A stretch of DNA of 64,000 nt, from contig NZ_CP015600.1 in assembly GCF_001647715.1 (NCBI RefSeq), positions 2,542,001 to 2,606,000 of the forward strand, given 5' to 3'. Under the pieces are notes generated by a model that saw only the letters and a program-made list of their open reading frames with translations, was not told where the DNA came from and made no database searches. Of the stretch, positions 9,201 through 17,345 are shown piece by piece. Every line of letters starts with the position of its first letter. The first letter of the stretch is position 1. The stretch comes from Pseudomonas antarctica (GTDB taxonomy: Bacteria > Pseudomonadota > Gammaproteobacteria > Pseudomonadales > Pseudomonadaceae). The position numbers were made by a program, and so were the translations under genes.

Positions 9201-9804
9201 GGATCAGGCAGCACGACACGGCGCCGGCATCCAGCACGCCGAGGGAGCGCTCGCCCAAACGGCTGGCCCGGCCGATTTTGGCGACCAGGTCTTTGGTTGA
9301 ATCGCGGCCTTGTGACGCGGCGGCTTTCATCGCATCCAGCGCATCGTTGAAACCAGCGCCTCCCGCATGCGCACGTTCGAAGGCTTCAACCGCCGGGATC
9401 AGCGTGTCCATCAAACACTTGTCACCCACGCCCGCTTCGGTGATGTCCTGCAGTGAGGTCAAACCGCCGCGCAGCAAGTGAGCAAAGGTTGCGGCGTCGA
9501 TATTCTCGCTGCTGCGCACTTCGTCGGCCATGCCGATAAACAGGCTGCCATACAACGGCCCCATGGAGCCGCCGATGCCTTCCATCAGGCTCAGGGTCAG
9601 TTCATCCAGGGCCTGGGCCAGCGTCAGTTGGCGGCCTTCGATCATGCGGCCGCAATGGGCGAACCCCTTGGCCATGTTGATGCCGTGGTCGCCGTCGCCA
9701 ATCGCGCCGTCGACTTCGCTGAGGTATTCACGGTTGGCCACGATCACGCTGACCAGGTCGGCGACGATGGCGCTGCCGTCGCGGGTGGAAAAATGCTGGC
9801 TCAT
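9157..9804 (-). CDS. DhaL-type kinase subunit (nucleotide-binding subunit of ketose kinase)
   Basis: A 215-residue protein of the DhaL family, which holds ATP or ADP on two Mg ions. The metal-binding Asp residues are visible in VDGAIGDGDHG (Asp32, Asp37, Asp39), and GGSMGPLYGSLF forms the phosphate-binding loop. There is no DhaM gene, so the enzyme should use ATP directly rather than the phosphotransferase system. It starts 3 nt after the DhaK-like gene and ends the leftward polyol operon, overlapping the LysR gene by 44 bp tail to tail. In context the substrate is more likely a tetrulose (erythrulose) than dihydroxyacetone. Confidence 0.88.
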   Translation of the reverse strand: MSQHFSTRDGSAIVADLVSVIVANREYLSEVDGAIGDGDHGINMAKGFAHCGRMIEGRQLTLAQALDELTLSLMEGIGGSMGPLYGSLFIGMADEVRSSENIDAATFAHLLRGGLTSLQDITEAGVGDKCLMDTLIPAVEAFERAHAGGAGFNDALDAMKAAASQGRDSTKDLVAKIGRASRLGERSLGVLDAGAVSCCLILTRLADSVQPRLSV

Positions 9805-9807
9805 GGT

Positions 9808-10809
9808 TCACTCCGCCTGGGTCATGCCGATGGAGCGGCACGGTTGGTCGATAAGGGTTTTCAGCTCGGCGTCGAGGCCGAGCAGGGTGAGGGTGACGCC
9901 CATCATCTCCAGGGAGGTGAAGTAGTTGCCCACGTAGCAACGGTGAATCTTCAAGCCCTTGGCCTTGAGCTGTCGCTCAACCTCGGCGTAAAAAATATAC
10001 AGCTCCATCACCGGCGTGGCGCCCAGGCCCGAGACCAGCACCACCACACTGTCGTCCTTGCTGAAATCACGGTCAGCCAGGATCGGCGCGAGCATGCGTT
10101 CGGCCATGGCAGCGGCGGGTTCGATGGGGACGACTTCAATGCCCGGTTCGCCGTGATGGCCGATGCCCAGTTCCATCTGGCCGTCGGGGATCTGGAAGTT
10201 TGGTTTGCCCACCGCCGCAATGGTGCAGGGCGTGAGGCCGATGCCAATTGAACGGCAGTGATCGACCGTTTTCTGGGCGACGCGAATCACGCCATCGAGG
10301 TCGTAATGCTGGGCAGCCGCGGCACCGCCGATCTTCCACATGAAGATCTCCCCGGCCACGCCGCGCCGCTTGGCGATATCGGCCTGGGGGGCGGAGGCCA
10401 CATCGTCGTTGGCGACCACGGTACGGATGCGCATGTCTTTGCTGGCGGCCATTTTCATTGCCAGCTTTACGTTCATGTTGTCGCCGGCATAGTTGCCGTA
10501 CAGGCAGGCTACGCCGGCGCCATGGTCGGCGGCGCGGAAGGCATCGAAAAAGCTCTTGGCGGTGGGCGAGGAGAAAATCTCGCCGACGGCCACGGCGTCC
10601 ACCAGGCCCGGGCCGACGTAGCCGAGAAAGGCCGGCTCATGGCCCGAACCGCCGCCGGTCACGATGCCAACCCGGCCTTGCCCCGATGGCCTGGCTTTGA
10701 CGATGACCCGAGGGTTGCTCTCGTATTGGCGCAGTTCGGGGTGGGCGACCAGAATACCGTGCAGCATGTCCTCGACCACTTGGTCCGGATCGTTGATGAC
10801 TCGATTCAT
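9808..10809 (-). CDS. DhaK-type ketose kinase subunit (probable erythrulose kinase)
   Basis: A 333-residue protein of the DhaK family, whose members bind the ketose carbonyl covalently through a His. The motifs are GGGSGHEPAF (His57), NYAGDNMN (Asp110) and GIGHHGEPG (His218/219), all in the expected order. The start at 10809 is chosen because the DhaK fold begins there (MNRVINDPDQ); a 13-residue longer reading adds nothing conserved. It is paired with dhaL at 3-nt spacing. The two dehydrogenases and sugar transporter upstream argue for a four-carbon ketose substrate, as in the threitol/erythritol pathways of Mycolicibacterium; dihydroxyacetone remains possible. Confidence 0.88.
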   Translation of the reverse strand: MNRVINDPDQVVEDMLHGILVAHPELRQYESNPRVIVKARPSGQGRVGIVTGGGSGHEPAFLGYVGPGLVDAVAVGEIFSSPTAKSFFDAFRAADHGAGVACLYGNYAGDNMNVKLAMKMAASKDMRIRTVVANDDVASAPQADIAKRRGVAGEIFMWKIGGAAAAQHYDLDGVIRVAQKTVDHCRSIGIGLTPCTIAAVGKPNFQIPDGQMELGIGHHGEPGIEVVPIEPAAAMAERMLAPILADRDFSKDDSVVVLVSGLGATPVMELYIFYAEVERQLKAKGLKIHRCYVGNYFTSLEMMGVTLTLLGLDAELKTLIDQPCRSIGMTQAE

Positions 10810-10850
10810 AACGCGGGTTCCTGTTCTTGTTCTAAAGGGCAACAACAATT

Positions 10851-10944
10851 CAATGTGGGAGCGGGCTTGCCCGCGATAGCGGTGGTTCAGTTGATAGATG
10901 TGTTGACTGATATACCGCCATCGCAGGCAAGCCAGCTCCCACAG
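10851..10944. repeat. REPIN inside the polyol operon
   Basis: TGTGGGAGCGGGCTTGCCCG on the left faces a slightly diverged inverse arm (CAGGCAAGCCAGCTCCCACA) on the right. It lies between the dehydrogenase and DhaK genes, where it could stabilise or attenuate the upstream mRNA. Confidence 0.88.
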
Positions 10945-10965
10945 GGTGGTGTGTTGCTGCTGGGA

Positions 10966-12081
10966 TCAGGGCTCCAATACCACTTTGAGCGACTTGTCCC
11001 CGCGCTCCATCACCGCAAACGCTTCCTTAAAATCCGCCAGTGCGAATTTATGGGTCACCACGTCGCGCATGTCGATCTTGCGGTTGCCGATAAAGTCGAT
11101 GGCGCGCGGGTACATGTATGGCCCCAGGTGCGAGCCCAATATGTCCAGTTCCTTGCGGTCGCCGATGATCGACCAATCTACCGTGGCTTCGTCATTAAAT
11201 ACGCTGAACTCGACGAAGCGCCCCAGCTTGCGCAACATCGCCAGGCCCTGGTTCACCGCCTTGTGGTGCCCGGTGGCTTCGATATAAATGTCGCAGCCAT
11301 AACCGTCAGTGATCGCGCGGATTTTTGCCAGGACGTCGACGTCGGCCGGGTTCCACACTTCGTCGGCGCCCATGCGCAGGGCGAGGGCGGCGCGTTCGGG
11401 CTTCATGTCCAGCACGATCAGCTTTTTCGGGTTGCGCAGGCGCACGGCGCCGATGATGCCCAGGCCCAGGGTGCCGGCACCGGCCACCACCACCACGTCG
11501 TCATGGTCGACATTCGCGCGCTCGGCGGCATGCAGTGAGCAGGCCAGCGGTTCGATCAGGATCGCTTCGTCGGGGGCGATGGATTCCGGCACTTTGTGGA
11601 TGATGCCTTCCTTGGTGAAGATCATGTACTGGGCCATGGCGCCCTGCACATTGTTCTGGAAGCCATACAGGTCATGCTTCTGGCACATCCAGTACTGGCC
11701 GTGGTTGCAGAAGCGACAGCCCCAGCACGGCACAATCTGCTCGGAGATCACCCGGTCACCCACCGCCACGCCGCGTTTTTCGGCGCCTGGGCCGAGGGCA
11801 ACCACGCGGCAGACGAATTCATGCCCGGGGATCATCGGCGGTTTCACGTAGCGCGGTTGCTCGGCGTCGCCCCAGAACGACGGTGCGCCGCGATAGGTCT
11901 TGATGTCGCCCATGCAGATGCCGCACAGCTCGACTTTGGTGAGAATCTCGTCAGGCCCGGGTGTGGGCACATCGACGGTTTCCAGGCGGTAGTCTTCCGG
12001 GCCATGGCAGACCACGGCCTGCATGGTTTTCGGGATGCTGGGGGCGAGCTGTTCAGGGGTGCGTTCGGTGACGGTGGACAT
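10966..12081 (-). CDS. Zinc-dependent alcohol/polyol dehydrogenase
   Basis: A 371-residue medium-chain dehydrogenase. ELCGICMGD carries the catalytic zinc Cys, PGHEFVCRV the zinc His/Glu, and CWGCRFCNHGQYWMC the four-Cys structural zinc site. VVVAGAGTLGLGIIGAVRL is the NAD-binding Rossmann loop, followed by an Asp (VLDMKPER) that favours NAD over NADP. A GTGAGG site precedes the start. In this operon it should oxidise a polyol to a ketose; by analogy with the L-threitol dehydrogenase of Mycolicibacterium smegmatis it may yield L-erythrulose. That assignment is inference from neighbours. Confidence 0.85.
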   Translation of the reverse strand: MSTVTERTPEQLAPSIPKTMQAVVCHGPEDYRLETVDVPTPGPDEILTKVELCGICMGDIKTYRGAPSFWGDAEQPRYVKPPMIPGHEFVCRVVALGPGAEKRGVAVGDRVISEQIVPCWGCRFCNHGQYWMCQKHDLYGFQNNVQGAMAQYMIFTKEGIIHKVPESIAPDEAILIEPLACSLHAAERANVDHDDVVVVAGAGTLGLGIIGAVRLRNPKKLIVLDMKPERAALALRMGADEVWNPADVDVLAKIRAITDGYGCDIYIEATGHHKAVNQGLAMLRKLGRFVEFSVFNDEATVDWSIIGDRKELDILGSHLGPYMYPRAIDFIGNRKIDMRDVVTHKFALADFKEAFAVMERGDKSLKVVLEP

Positions 12082-12107
12082 GACAAAACCTCACGACAAA
12101 AGATGAA

Positions 12108-12863
12108 TTACTGAATGCTGTAGCCGCCGTCGATCACCATGTTGGCGCCGGTGATCATCTGCGCGGCATCGCTGAGCAGGTACAACGCCAGCCCGGCGAT
12201 TTCTTGCGGCTGGGCAAAACGGCCCGCCGGGATCTGCAATTTGGCCCGTTCACCCACTTCACCGGCCCAGGCTTTCTTGCCCAGGGCGGTCTCGACGATG
12301 GTCGGGGAGATGGCGTTGACGTTGATCTGTGGCGCCCACTCCATAGCCAATACCTTGGTCATGCCGACGATGGCCGCCTTGCTCGCGCAGTAGGCGACGT
12401 GGCGGTCCAGGCCGATCACGGCGGCCTGGGAGGCGAGGTTGACGATGCGTCCGCCGCCGTTGGCGAGCATGTGTCTGGCGCACGCCTGGGCCACGAAGAA
12501 GCTGGCTTTGAGGTTGATATCCAGGGTGCTGTCCCAGGCGCTTTCGCTGACGTCGACGGCCTTGTCGAGCAGGACGATGCCGGCGCTGTTGATCAGGTAA
12601 TCCAGGCGCTGGAAGTGTTCGAATACGTGGTCGATGGTGTGCTGCACCTGGTCGATCCGGCTGAGGTCGACCGCAATACCCAGATGCCCGGCGCCCAGGC
12701 TCGCGGCCACTTCCACCACGGCGGGGTCACGGTCCAGCAACGCCACGCGTGCGCCGCGCTCCACCAGCAGGCTGGCGCAGGCCAGGCCGATGCCGGCGGC
12801 GCCGCCGGTAATCACCGCGCAACGGCCGGTGAGGTCGAAGGCTTGGTTCCAGAATCCAGACAT
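12108..12863 (-). CDS. SDR-family dehydrogenase (candidate D-threitol dehydrogenase)
   Basis: A 251-residue classical short-chain dehydrogenase. The cofactor loop is TGGAAGIGLA (residues about 18-27), Asp in ALLDRD suggests NAD, and the catalytic residues are Ser of LASQAAV and YCASK (Tyr/Lys). The end GANMVIDGGYS is typical. AGAGGAG precedes the start. Gene order beside a zinc dehydrogenase, a DhaK/DhaL kinase and a sugar transporter suggests a polyol substrate; SDR-type D-threitol dehydrogenase is the closest known role I can name. Gluconate- or xylitol-type activity is an alternative. Confidence 0.85.
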   Translation of the reverse strand: MSGFWNQAFDLTGRCAVITGGAAGIGLACASLLVERGARVALLDRDPAVVEVAASLGAGHLGIAVDLSRIDQVQHTIDHVFEHFQRLDYLINSAGIVLLDKAVDVSESAWDSTLDINLKASFFVAQACARHMLANGGGRIVNLASQAAVIGLDRHVAYCASKAAIVGMTKVLAMEWAPQINVNAISPTIVETALGKKAWAGEVGERAKLQIPAGRFAQPQEIAGLALYLLSDAAQMITGANMVIDGGYSIQ

Positions 12864-12895
12864 GCATGACTCCTCTGTCTAAAGCGTTGGAGATC

Positions 12896-12987
12896 CAATG
12901 TGGGAGCTGGCTTGCCTGCGATGCAGGCGACTCGGTCTTTTAGTCAAACCGAGGTGATGCCATCGCAGGGAAGCCAGCTCCCACACT
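12896..12987. repeat. REPIN inside the polyol operon
   Basis: TGTGGGAGCTGGCTTGCCTG at left and its inverse at right, with a secondary inverted pair CTCGG/CCGAG towards the centre. It separates the binding-protein gene from the SDR gene. Confidence 0.88.
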
Positions 12988-13009
12988 TGACCGTATTTCA
13001 AGGTGAAAG

Positions 13010-14017
13010 CTACTTACCGCCGCTGACCTGTTTGTACAGCGCATCCGCATTGGCATTGGTCACCGGCACCCACGGCAGGATGTAGTTCTTGGCGGTGCCG
13101 TCACCCCATTTCACGTCCTTGGCATAGCGTTCCCAAATCACCGACTGCGGCTTGTAGTCCTTGCCGGCCAATGCGCGCAATGCCACGTCCAGCGCGCCCT
13201 GAGACTGGGCCTGGGCGTCTTGCAGGAAGGTGGTGACTTCGTCTTTCTTCGCCGCCTGGATCGCATCCGGCATGCCGTCGATCGAGGTGACCGGCACGTC
13301 TTTGGACGACAAGCCATGGGACTTCAGGGCTTGCACGGCGCCGAGGGCCATGTCGTCGTTCTGGGCGATCACGCCGTTAATGCCTTTGGGGTGCGCGTTC
13401 AGCCAGTCTTCGGTGAGGGTCAGGGCCTGGGCGCGGTCCCAGTTGGCGGTTTTTTTCTCGATGATCTTGATGTCGGGGTGTTTGCCCAACACTTCCAGCT
13501 CGCCTTTTTCCCGGTCGATCTGCGCCGACTGGCCAATCGGGCCCTGGATGATCACGACGTTGCCACGGCCGTTGAGCTTGTCGACCATGGCCTGGGCTTG
13601 CAGGCGGCCGCCTTCCACGTCGTCATTACCCACATAAGGCACGGAGGCATCGGCTACTTTCGTATTGGAGGCGATGACGACCACGTCGTTGCTCATGGCT
13701 TGTTTTACGGTGCCGACACCGGCCTTGGTGTCGATCGGCACGAACAGGATGGCGTCGTAGTGCTGGGTCACCATGTTTTCGATCTGGTTGTTTTGGGTCA
13801 GGGCGTCGTAGTTGCCGTCGAACACGGTCAACTGCACGGTGCCGTCCTTGACCGCCGGATGTTCCTTCAGCTCGCGGACCCAGTTCTGCATGAACTGGCC
13901 CTTGAGGCCGTACACGGCGGCGCCGATTTTGTAGGTCTTGCCATCGGCGGCCAGGGCAATACTGCTGGCGAGCAGGGAGAGAGCCGCAACGGCGGCCAAC
14001 GTCATTCCAGGTTTCAT
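13010..14017 (-). CDS. Sugar/polyol ABC transporter, periplasmic binding protein (RbsB-like)
   Basis: A 335-residue periplasmic-binding protein. The signal peptide is MKPGMTLAAVAALSLLASSI with cleavage after ALA (about residue 23). The mature protein has the two-lobed type I fold of ribose/galactose-binding proteins: TYKIGAAVYGLKGQF at the start, DAILFVPIDTKAG, VVVIASNTKV, VIAQNDDMALGAVQAL and VTSIDGMPDAIQA. It is the third gene of the leftward operon, after ATPase and permease, and by context binds a small polyol or sugar. The ligand-contact residues cannot be interpreted without a structure. Confidence 0.88.
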   Translation of the reverse strand: MKPGMTLAAVAALSLLASSIALAADGKTYKIGAAVYGLKGQFMQNWVRELKEHPAVKDGTVQLTVFDGNYDALTQNNQIENMVTQHYDAILFVPIDTKAGVGTVKQAMSNDVVVIASNTKVADASVPYVGNDDVEGGRLQAQAMVDKLNGRGNVVIIQGPIGQSAQIDREKGELEVLGKHPDIKIIEKKTANWDRAQALTLTEDWLNAHPKGINGVIAQNDDMALGAVQALKSHGLSSKDVPVTSIDGMPDAIQAAKKDEVTTFLQDAQAQSQGALDVALRALAGKDYKPQSVIWERYAKDVKWGDGTAKNYILPWVPVTNANADALYKQVSGGK

Positions 14018-14075
14018 GGTGAGAACTCCGCTTATTGTTGTAGGTCGTTCAGTTCATTTTTTGGAGGAAAAGCGA

Positions 14076-15053
14076 CTAGCGTTTTTTCTTGCGCCACACG
14101 TCTATCAGTACTGCGAACACGATGATCAGGCCCTTGGCGACCTGCTGGTAATAGGACGACACGCCGAGCAGGTTCAGCCCGTTGTTGATCACGCCGATCA
14201 ACAACGCACCAAACAGCGTGCCGACAATGCTGCCGGTGCCGCCCGACAAGCTGGTGCCGCCGATGACCACCGCGGCAATCGCATCCAGCTCATAGGAAAC
14301 CCCGGCCTGGGGCAGGGCGGAGGTAGTGCGGGCCGACAGCACTACGCCGGCCAGCCCTGCGAGCAGGCCAGACACCACGTACACCGAAAACATCACCTTG
14401 CGCACGCCGATGCCGGAGGTGCGTGCGCTCTTTTCATTGCCGCCCACCGCGTACACATAGCGGCCGTAAGTGGTGTAGCGCAGCACCATCCAGAAGATCA
14501 GCGCGACCACGGCGAAGATGACGATGGGCACGCCAATCGGGCCGATCTTGCCAATGCCCAGCGCCAGGTAGGCGTCGGGCAGATCCGTGATGGGGCTGCC
14601 GTCGTTGAGAATGAAGGTCATGCCCCGTGCGACGCTGAGCATGCCGAGGGTGGCCACGAACGGCGGGATCGACAGGTTGGCGACCATAAAGCCGTTGACC
14701 ACGCCGAGCATGGCCCCGGCAAACATCCCGGCACTGACCGCCGCCAGCAGGCCGTAGCCCTGAGTCGCGACCATCGCGCTGCACAGTCCGGCGAAGGCCA
14801 GTATCGAGCCCACCGACAGGTCGATGCCCTTGGTCAGAATCACGTAAGTCATGCCCACGGCGAGGATGCCGTTGATCGAGGTCTGGCGCAGGATGTCCAT
14901 CCAGTTGCGCCAGGTCATGAAATATTCGCTGGAAAACGCCATCACCACGCACAGCAGGATAAACACCAGCGGCAGGCCGAAGCGGTCGAGGGATAAACGC
15001 AGTCGATTGCGCGGCGCGGCAGTCATGGGTGCAGCGATGGTTTTGGCATTCAT
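14076..15053 (-). CDS. Sugar/polyol ABC transporter, permease (RbsC-like)
   Basis: A 325-residue inner-membrane permease of the BPD_transp_2 family with about eight to ten hydrophobic helices. The N-terminal cytoplasmic arm is basic (NRLRLSLDRFG). EYFMTWRNWMDILRQTSINGI and GIDLSVGSILAFAGL are hallmarks of RbsC-type permeases, and GNEKSARTSGI lies in the loop that meets the ATPase. Its start codon overlaps the stop of the ATPase gene in an ATGA, a sign of translational coupling. It forms the channel for the polyol taken up by this operon. Confidence 0.9.
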   Translation of the reverse strand: MNAKTIAAPMTAAPRNRLRLSLDRFGLPLVFILLCVVMAFSSEYFMTWRNWMDILRQTSINGILAVGMTYVILTKGIDLSVGSILAFAGLCSAMVATQGYGLLAAVSAGMFAGAMLGVVNGFMVANLSIPPFVATLGMLSVARGMTFILNDGSPITDLPDAYLALGIGKIGPIGVPIVIFAVVALIFWMVLRYTTYGRYVYAVGGNEKSARTSGIGVRKVMFSVYVVSGLLAGLAGVVLSARTTSALPQAGVSYELDAIAAVVIGGTSLSGGTGSIVGTLFGALLIGVINNGLNLLGVSSYYQQVAKGLIIVFAVLIDVWRKKKR

Positions 15054-16537
15054 GAGGCAAGACTCAACAAGGCTTCCTGGGAAAGGGCGGTGTCGGTGCT
15101 GATGGTCACCAGCCGGCCGCCCTTGAATACGGCGATACGATCACTCAGGTGCAGCAACTCGGGGGCTTCGGATGACACCACAATGGCGGCGCCACCGGCG
15201 CGCACGAACTGGTCGAGCAGGTGGTAAATCTCCTGCTTGGCGCCTTCATCAATGCCCCGGGTCGGTTCATCGCACAGCAGGCACACCGGTTCGGTCGACA
15301 GGCATTTGGCAAGCACCACTTTCTGCTGGTTGCCACCGCTCATGGAGGCCACCGGCAGTTCCAGGGATGTGGTTTTGATCTGCAGGCGCTTGACCATGTC
15401 CTGGGCGAGTTGGGTTTCCTTGCGCGCATTGATCAGCGACCAGCTCGACAGGCGTTTGTAGGCCGACAGCGCAATGTTGGAAAGAATGCTGCCGGTGAGT
15501 ACTAGGCCACTGTCTTTGCGGTCCTCGGTGACCAGCGACATGCCGGCGTTGATCGTGGCTTTGGGCAAGCCGATCGGCATGGGTTTGCCTTGCAGGGTCA
15601 CGCTGCCGGAGTCCGCGACGGTCAGGCCGTAGATGCAGTTGAGGAATTCGCTGCGCCCCGAACCCATCAGGCCATAAATGCCGAGGATTTCACCCTGGCG
15701 CAGTTGCAGGCTGATGTCGTGGAATTCGCCGTTGCGGCTCAGGTTGTCGACTTGCAGGCAGGTCGTGGGGGCGCATTCGCGGCCGACCTTGTGATCAATG
15801 CGCGTCAACTCCTGGCCGACGATGCCGCGCACCAGGTGGTTGCGGTCGATATCGGCCATGCGTCCGCTTTCCACAAAGGCGCCATCGCGAAAGATGCTGT
15901 AGTCATCGGCGATCTGCGCCAGTTCGCTCAGACGATGCGACACATAGACGATACCGGCGCCTCGGGCAGTGAGGCGGCGGATGGCTTTGAACAGGGTTTC
16001 TGCCTCGCGCTCGCCGATGGCAGAGGTGGGTTCGTCCATGATCATCACCTGGCAGTCATGGCTGAACGCCTTGGCGATTTCTACCAGCTGGATCTGCGCC
16101 ACGCTCAAGCGGTGCATGGGGCGGGTGGCGTCGACGTCGAACTCCAGGCTTTCGAGCAGCTCGCGGGTGCGGCGGTTGAGGGTCTTGCTGTCGACAATGC
16201 AGCCGGCATGGCGCGGTTCGCGGCCCAGCCAGATATTTTCGGCGACGGTCATGTAGGGGATGGGTTCCAGTTCCTGGGTGATCATCGCGATCCCCGCCGC
16301 CAGGGCTTCACTCGGGCGGTTGAACTGAACGGGGGCACCGTTGAGCGCAATGGTCCCGGCGTCGCGTTGGGTGATGCCCATCAGGATGCTCAGGAACGTC
16401 GACTTGCCTGCGCCATTGCCGCCGCACAACGCATGGACGCTGCCCGCCCGCAGAGAGAGGCGCCCGTCACGCAGGGCAGGCACCCCGGCGTAAGCCTTGG
16501 CGACGTGTTCAGCCTGGAGCAGTAATGGCGTGGCCAT
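15050..16537 (-). CDS. Sugar/polyol ABC transporter, duplicated ATPase (RbsA-like)
   Basis: A 495-residue protein with two ABC domains in tandem, as in RbsA/MglA. The first has a complete Walker A (GGNGAGKST), LSVAQIQLVEIAKA as signature region and MIMDEPTSA as Walker B; the second has an aberrant P loop (GLMGSGRSE), with MSGGNQQKVVLAKCL and LLCDEPTRGID. Such asymmetry is normal in this family. The start at 16537 (MATPLLLQAEHV) follows a GAGGA site; the longer frame upstream lacks family similarity. It is the first gene of the leftward operon. Confidence 0.9.
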   Translation of the reverse strand: MATPLLLQAEHVAKAYAGVPALRDGRLSLRAGSVHALCGGNGAGKSTFLSILMGITQRDAGTIALNGAPVQFNRPSEALAAGIAMITQELEPIPYMTVAENIWLGREPRHAGCIVDSKTLNRRTRELLESLEFDVDATRPMHRLSVAQIQLVEIAKAFSHDCQVMIMDEPTSAIGEREAETLFKAIRRLTARGAGIVYVSHRLSELAQIADDYSIFRDGAFVESGRMADIDRNHLVRGIVGQELTRIDHKVGRECAPTTCLQVDNLSRNGEFHDISLQLRQGEILGIYGLMGSGRSEFLNCIYGLTVADSGSVTLQGKPMPIGLPKATINAGMSLVTEDRKDSGLVLTGSILSNIALSAYKRLSSWSLINARKETQLAQDMVKRLQIKTTSLELPVASMSGGNQQKVVLAKCLSTEPVCLLCDEPTRGIDEGAKQEIYHLLDQFVRAGGAAIVVSSEAPELLHLSDRIAVFKGGRLVTISTDTALSQEALLSLAS

Positions 16538-16592
16538 CGGCGTGTCCTCGTGCTGTGAATTCTTATTAGGTCGCACAGTCATGTTTCGCTGT

Positions 16593-16617
16593 GATCATAT
16601 GTGTATCAAATGAAATT
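16593..16617 (-). promoter_or_regulatory. Candidate operator, copy 1 (for the ABC/polyol operon)
   Basis: Read on the - strand this 25-mer begins AATTTCAT and ends ATGATC. It matches the + strand copy at 16759-16783 in 19 of 25 positions with the same 12-nt spacing between the two conserved blocks. It lies 56-80 bases upstream of the ATPase start. The SorC-family regulator encoded nearby is the likely binder; this is inference. Confidence 0.5.
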
Positions 16618-16758
16618 CTGATCAGTCAATCTCTTTCACTTAAAACGTAGGAATCTCATCCTGAGTGGTAATGGTGCCCTGTTATAGGGCTTTGACTGTC
16701 GAGTCAGTTAAAACTCACTTGACAGAAAGGGCTTAATGCCCGCGAAATGACTGAGAGA

Positions 16759-16783
16759 AATTTCATCTGCTGATCATTTGATC
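16759..16783 (+). promoter_or_regulatory. Candidate operator, copy 2 (for rpiB and the SorC regulator)
   Basis: This 25-mer begins AATTTCAT and ends TTGATC, the same motif as 16593-16617 but pointing the other way, 38 bases upstream of the rpiB-like start. Opposed copies, each pointing towards its own transcription unit, suggest one regulator acting on both divergent operons. Confidence 0.5.
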
Positions 16784-16820
16784 GGCCTTAAATGCCCTCT
16801 CGGCAGTGGAGCCAGACGCC

Positions 16821-17282
16821 ATGAACACACCTTTCCCGGTGGCTATCGGATGCGATGAAGCGGGTTTTGAGCTCAAAGAGCTGTTGAAGCGCCATATCGA
16901 GGCGCTCGGCTATCCGGTGACCGACTTCGGTACTCACTCCACGGCGCCGGTGCTGTATCCGGACATCGCCCTGGCCGTGGCCACCGCCATCAATGCCGGG
17001 CAGCAACGCCTCGGTGTGCTGGTGTGCGGCACCGGGATCGGCATGGCGATCTCGGCCAACAAGGTATTGGGCATTCGTGCGGCCCAGGCCCATGACACGT
17101 ATTCGGCGGAGCGCGCGCGCAAGAGCAACGATGCGCAAATCCTGTCCATTGGCGCGCGGGTGATCGGCGCCGAACTGGCCAAAAGCATCGTCAAGTCGTT
17201 CCTGGAGTCGGAGTTCGAGGCTGCGCGTTCTGGGGCCAAGGTCGAGCGGATCAATGCGATCGAGCGCGATGGGCATCAGTAG
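16821..17282 (+). CDS. RpiB/LacA/LacB-family sugar-phosphate isomerase
   Basis: A 153-residue isomerase of the RpiB family. VCGTGIGMAISANK carries the catalytic Cys (Cys69) and the anion-binding Gly loop. The usual Asp-His pair near the N-terminus (as in GCDHVGF of E. coli RpiB) reads GCDEAGF here, so the phosphate-contacting His is replaced by Glu, hinting at a substrate other than ribose 5-phosphate. ATG at 16821 is preferred over a GTG five codons upstream. With the ketose kinase of the divergent operon it would convert D-erythrulose 4-phosphate to D-erythrose 4-phosphate, a pentose-phosphate intermediate. Inference from context. Confidence 0.85.
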   Translation: MNTPFPVAIGCDEAGFELKELLKRHIEALGYPVTDFGTHSTAPVLYPDIALAVATAINAGQQRLGVLVCGTGIGMAISANKVLGIRAAQAHDTYSAERARKSNDAQILSIGARVIGAELAKSIVKSFLESEFEAARSGAKVERINAIERDGHQ

Positions 17283-17345
17283 TGGACGTAACGGGGCAAG
17301 AGTCGGGAGAATGCGCCTTTGACGCCGAAACGGAAGCCCGTCCCC

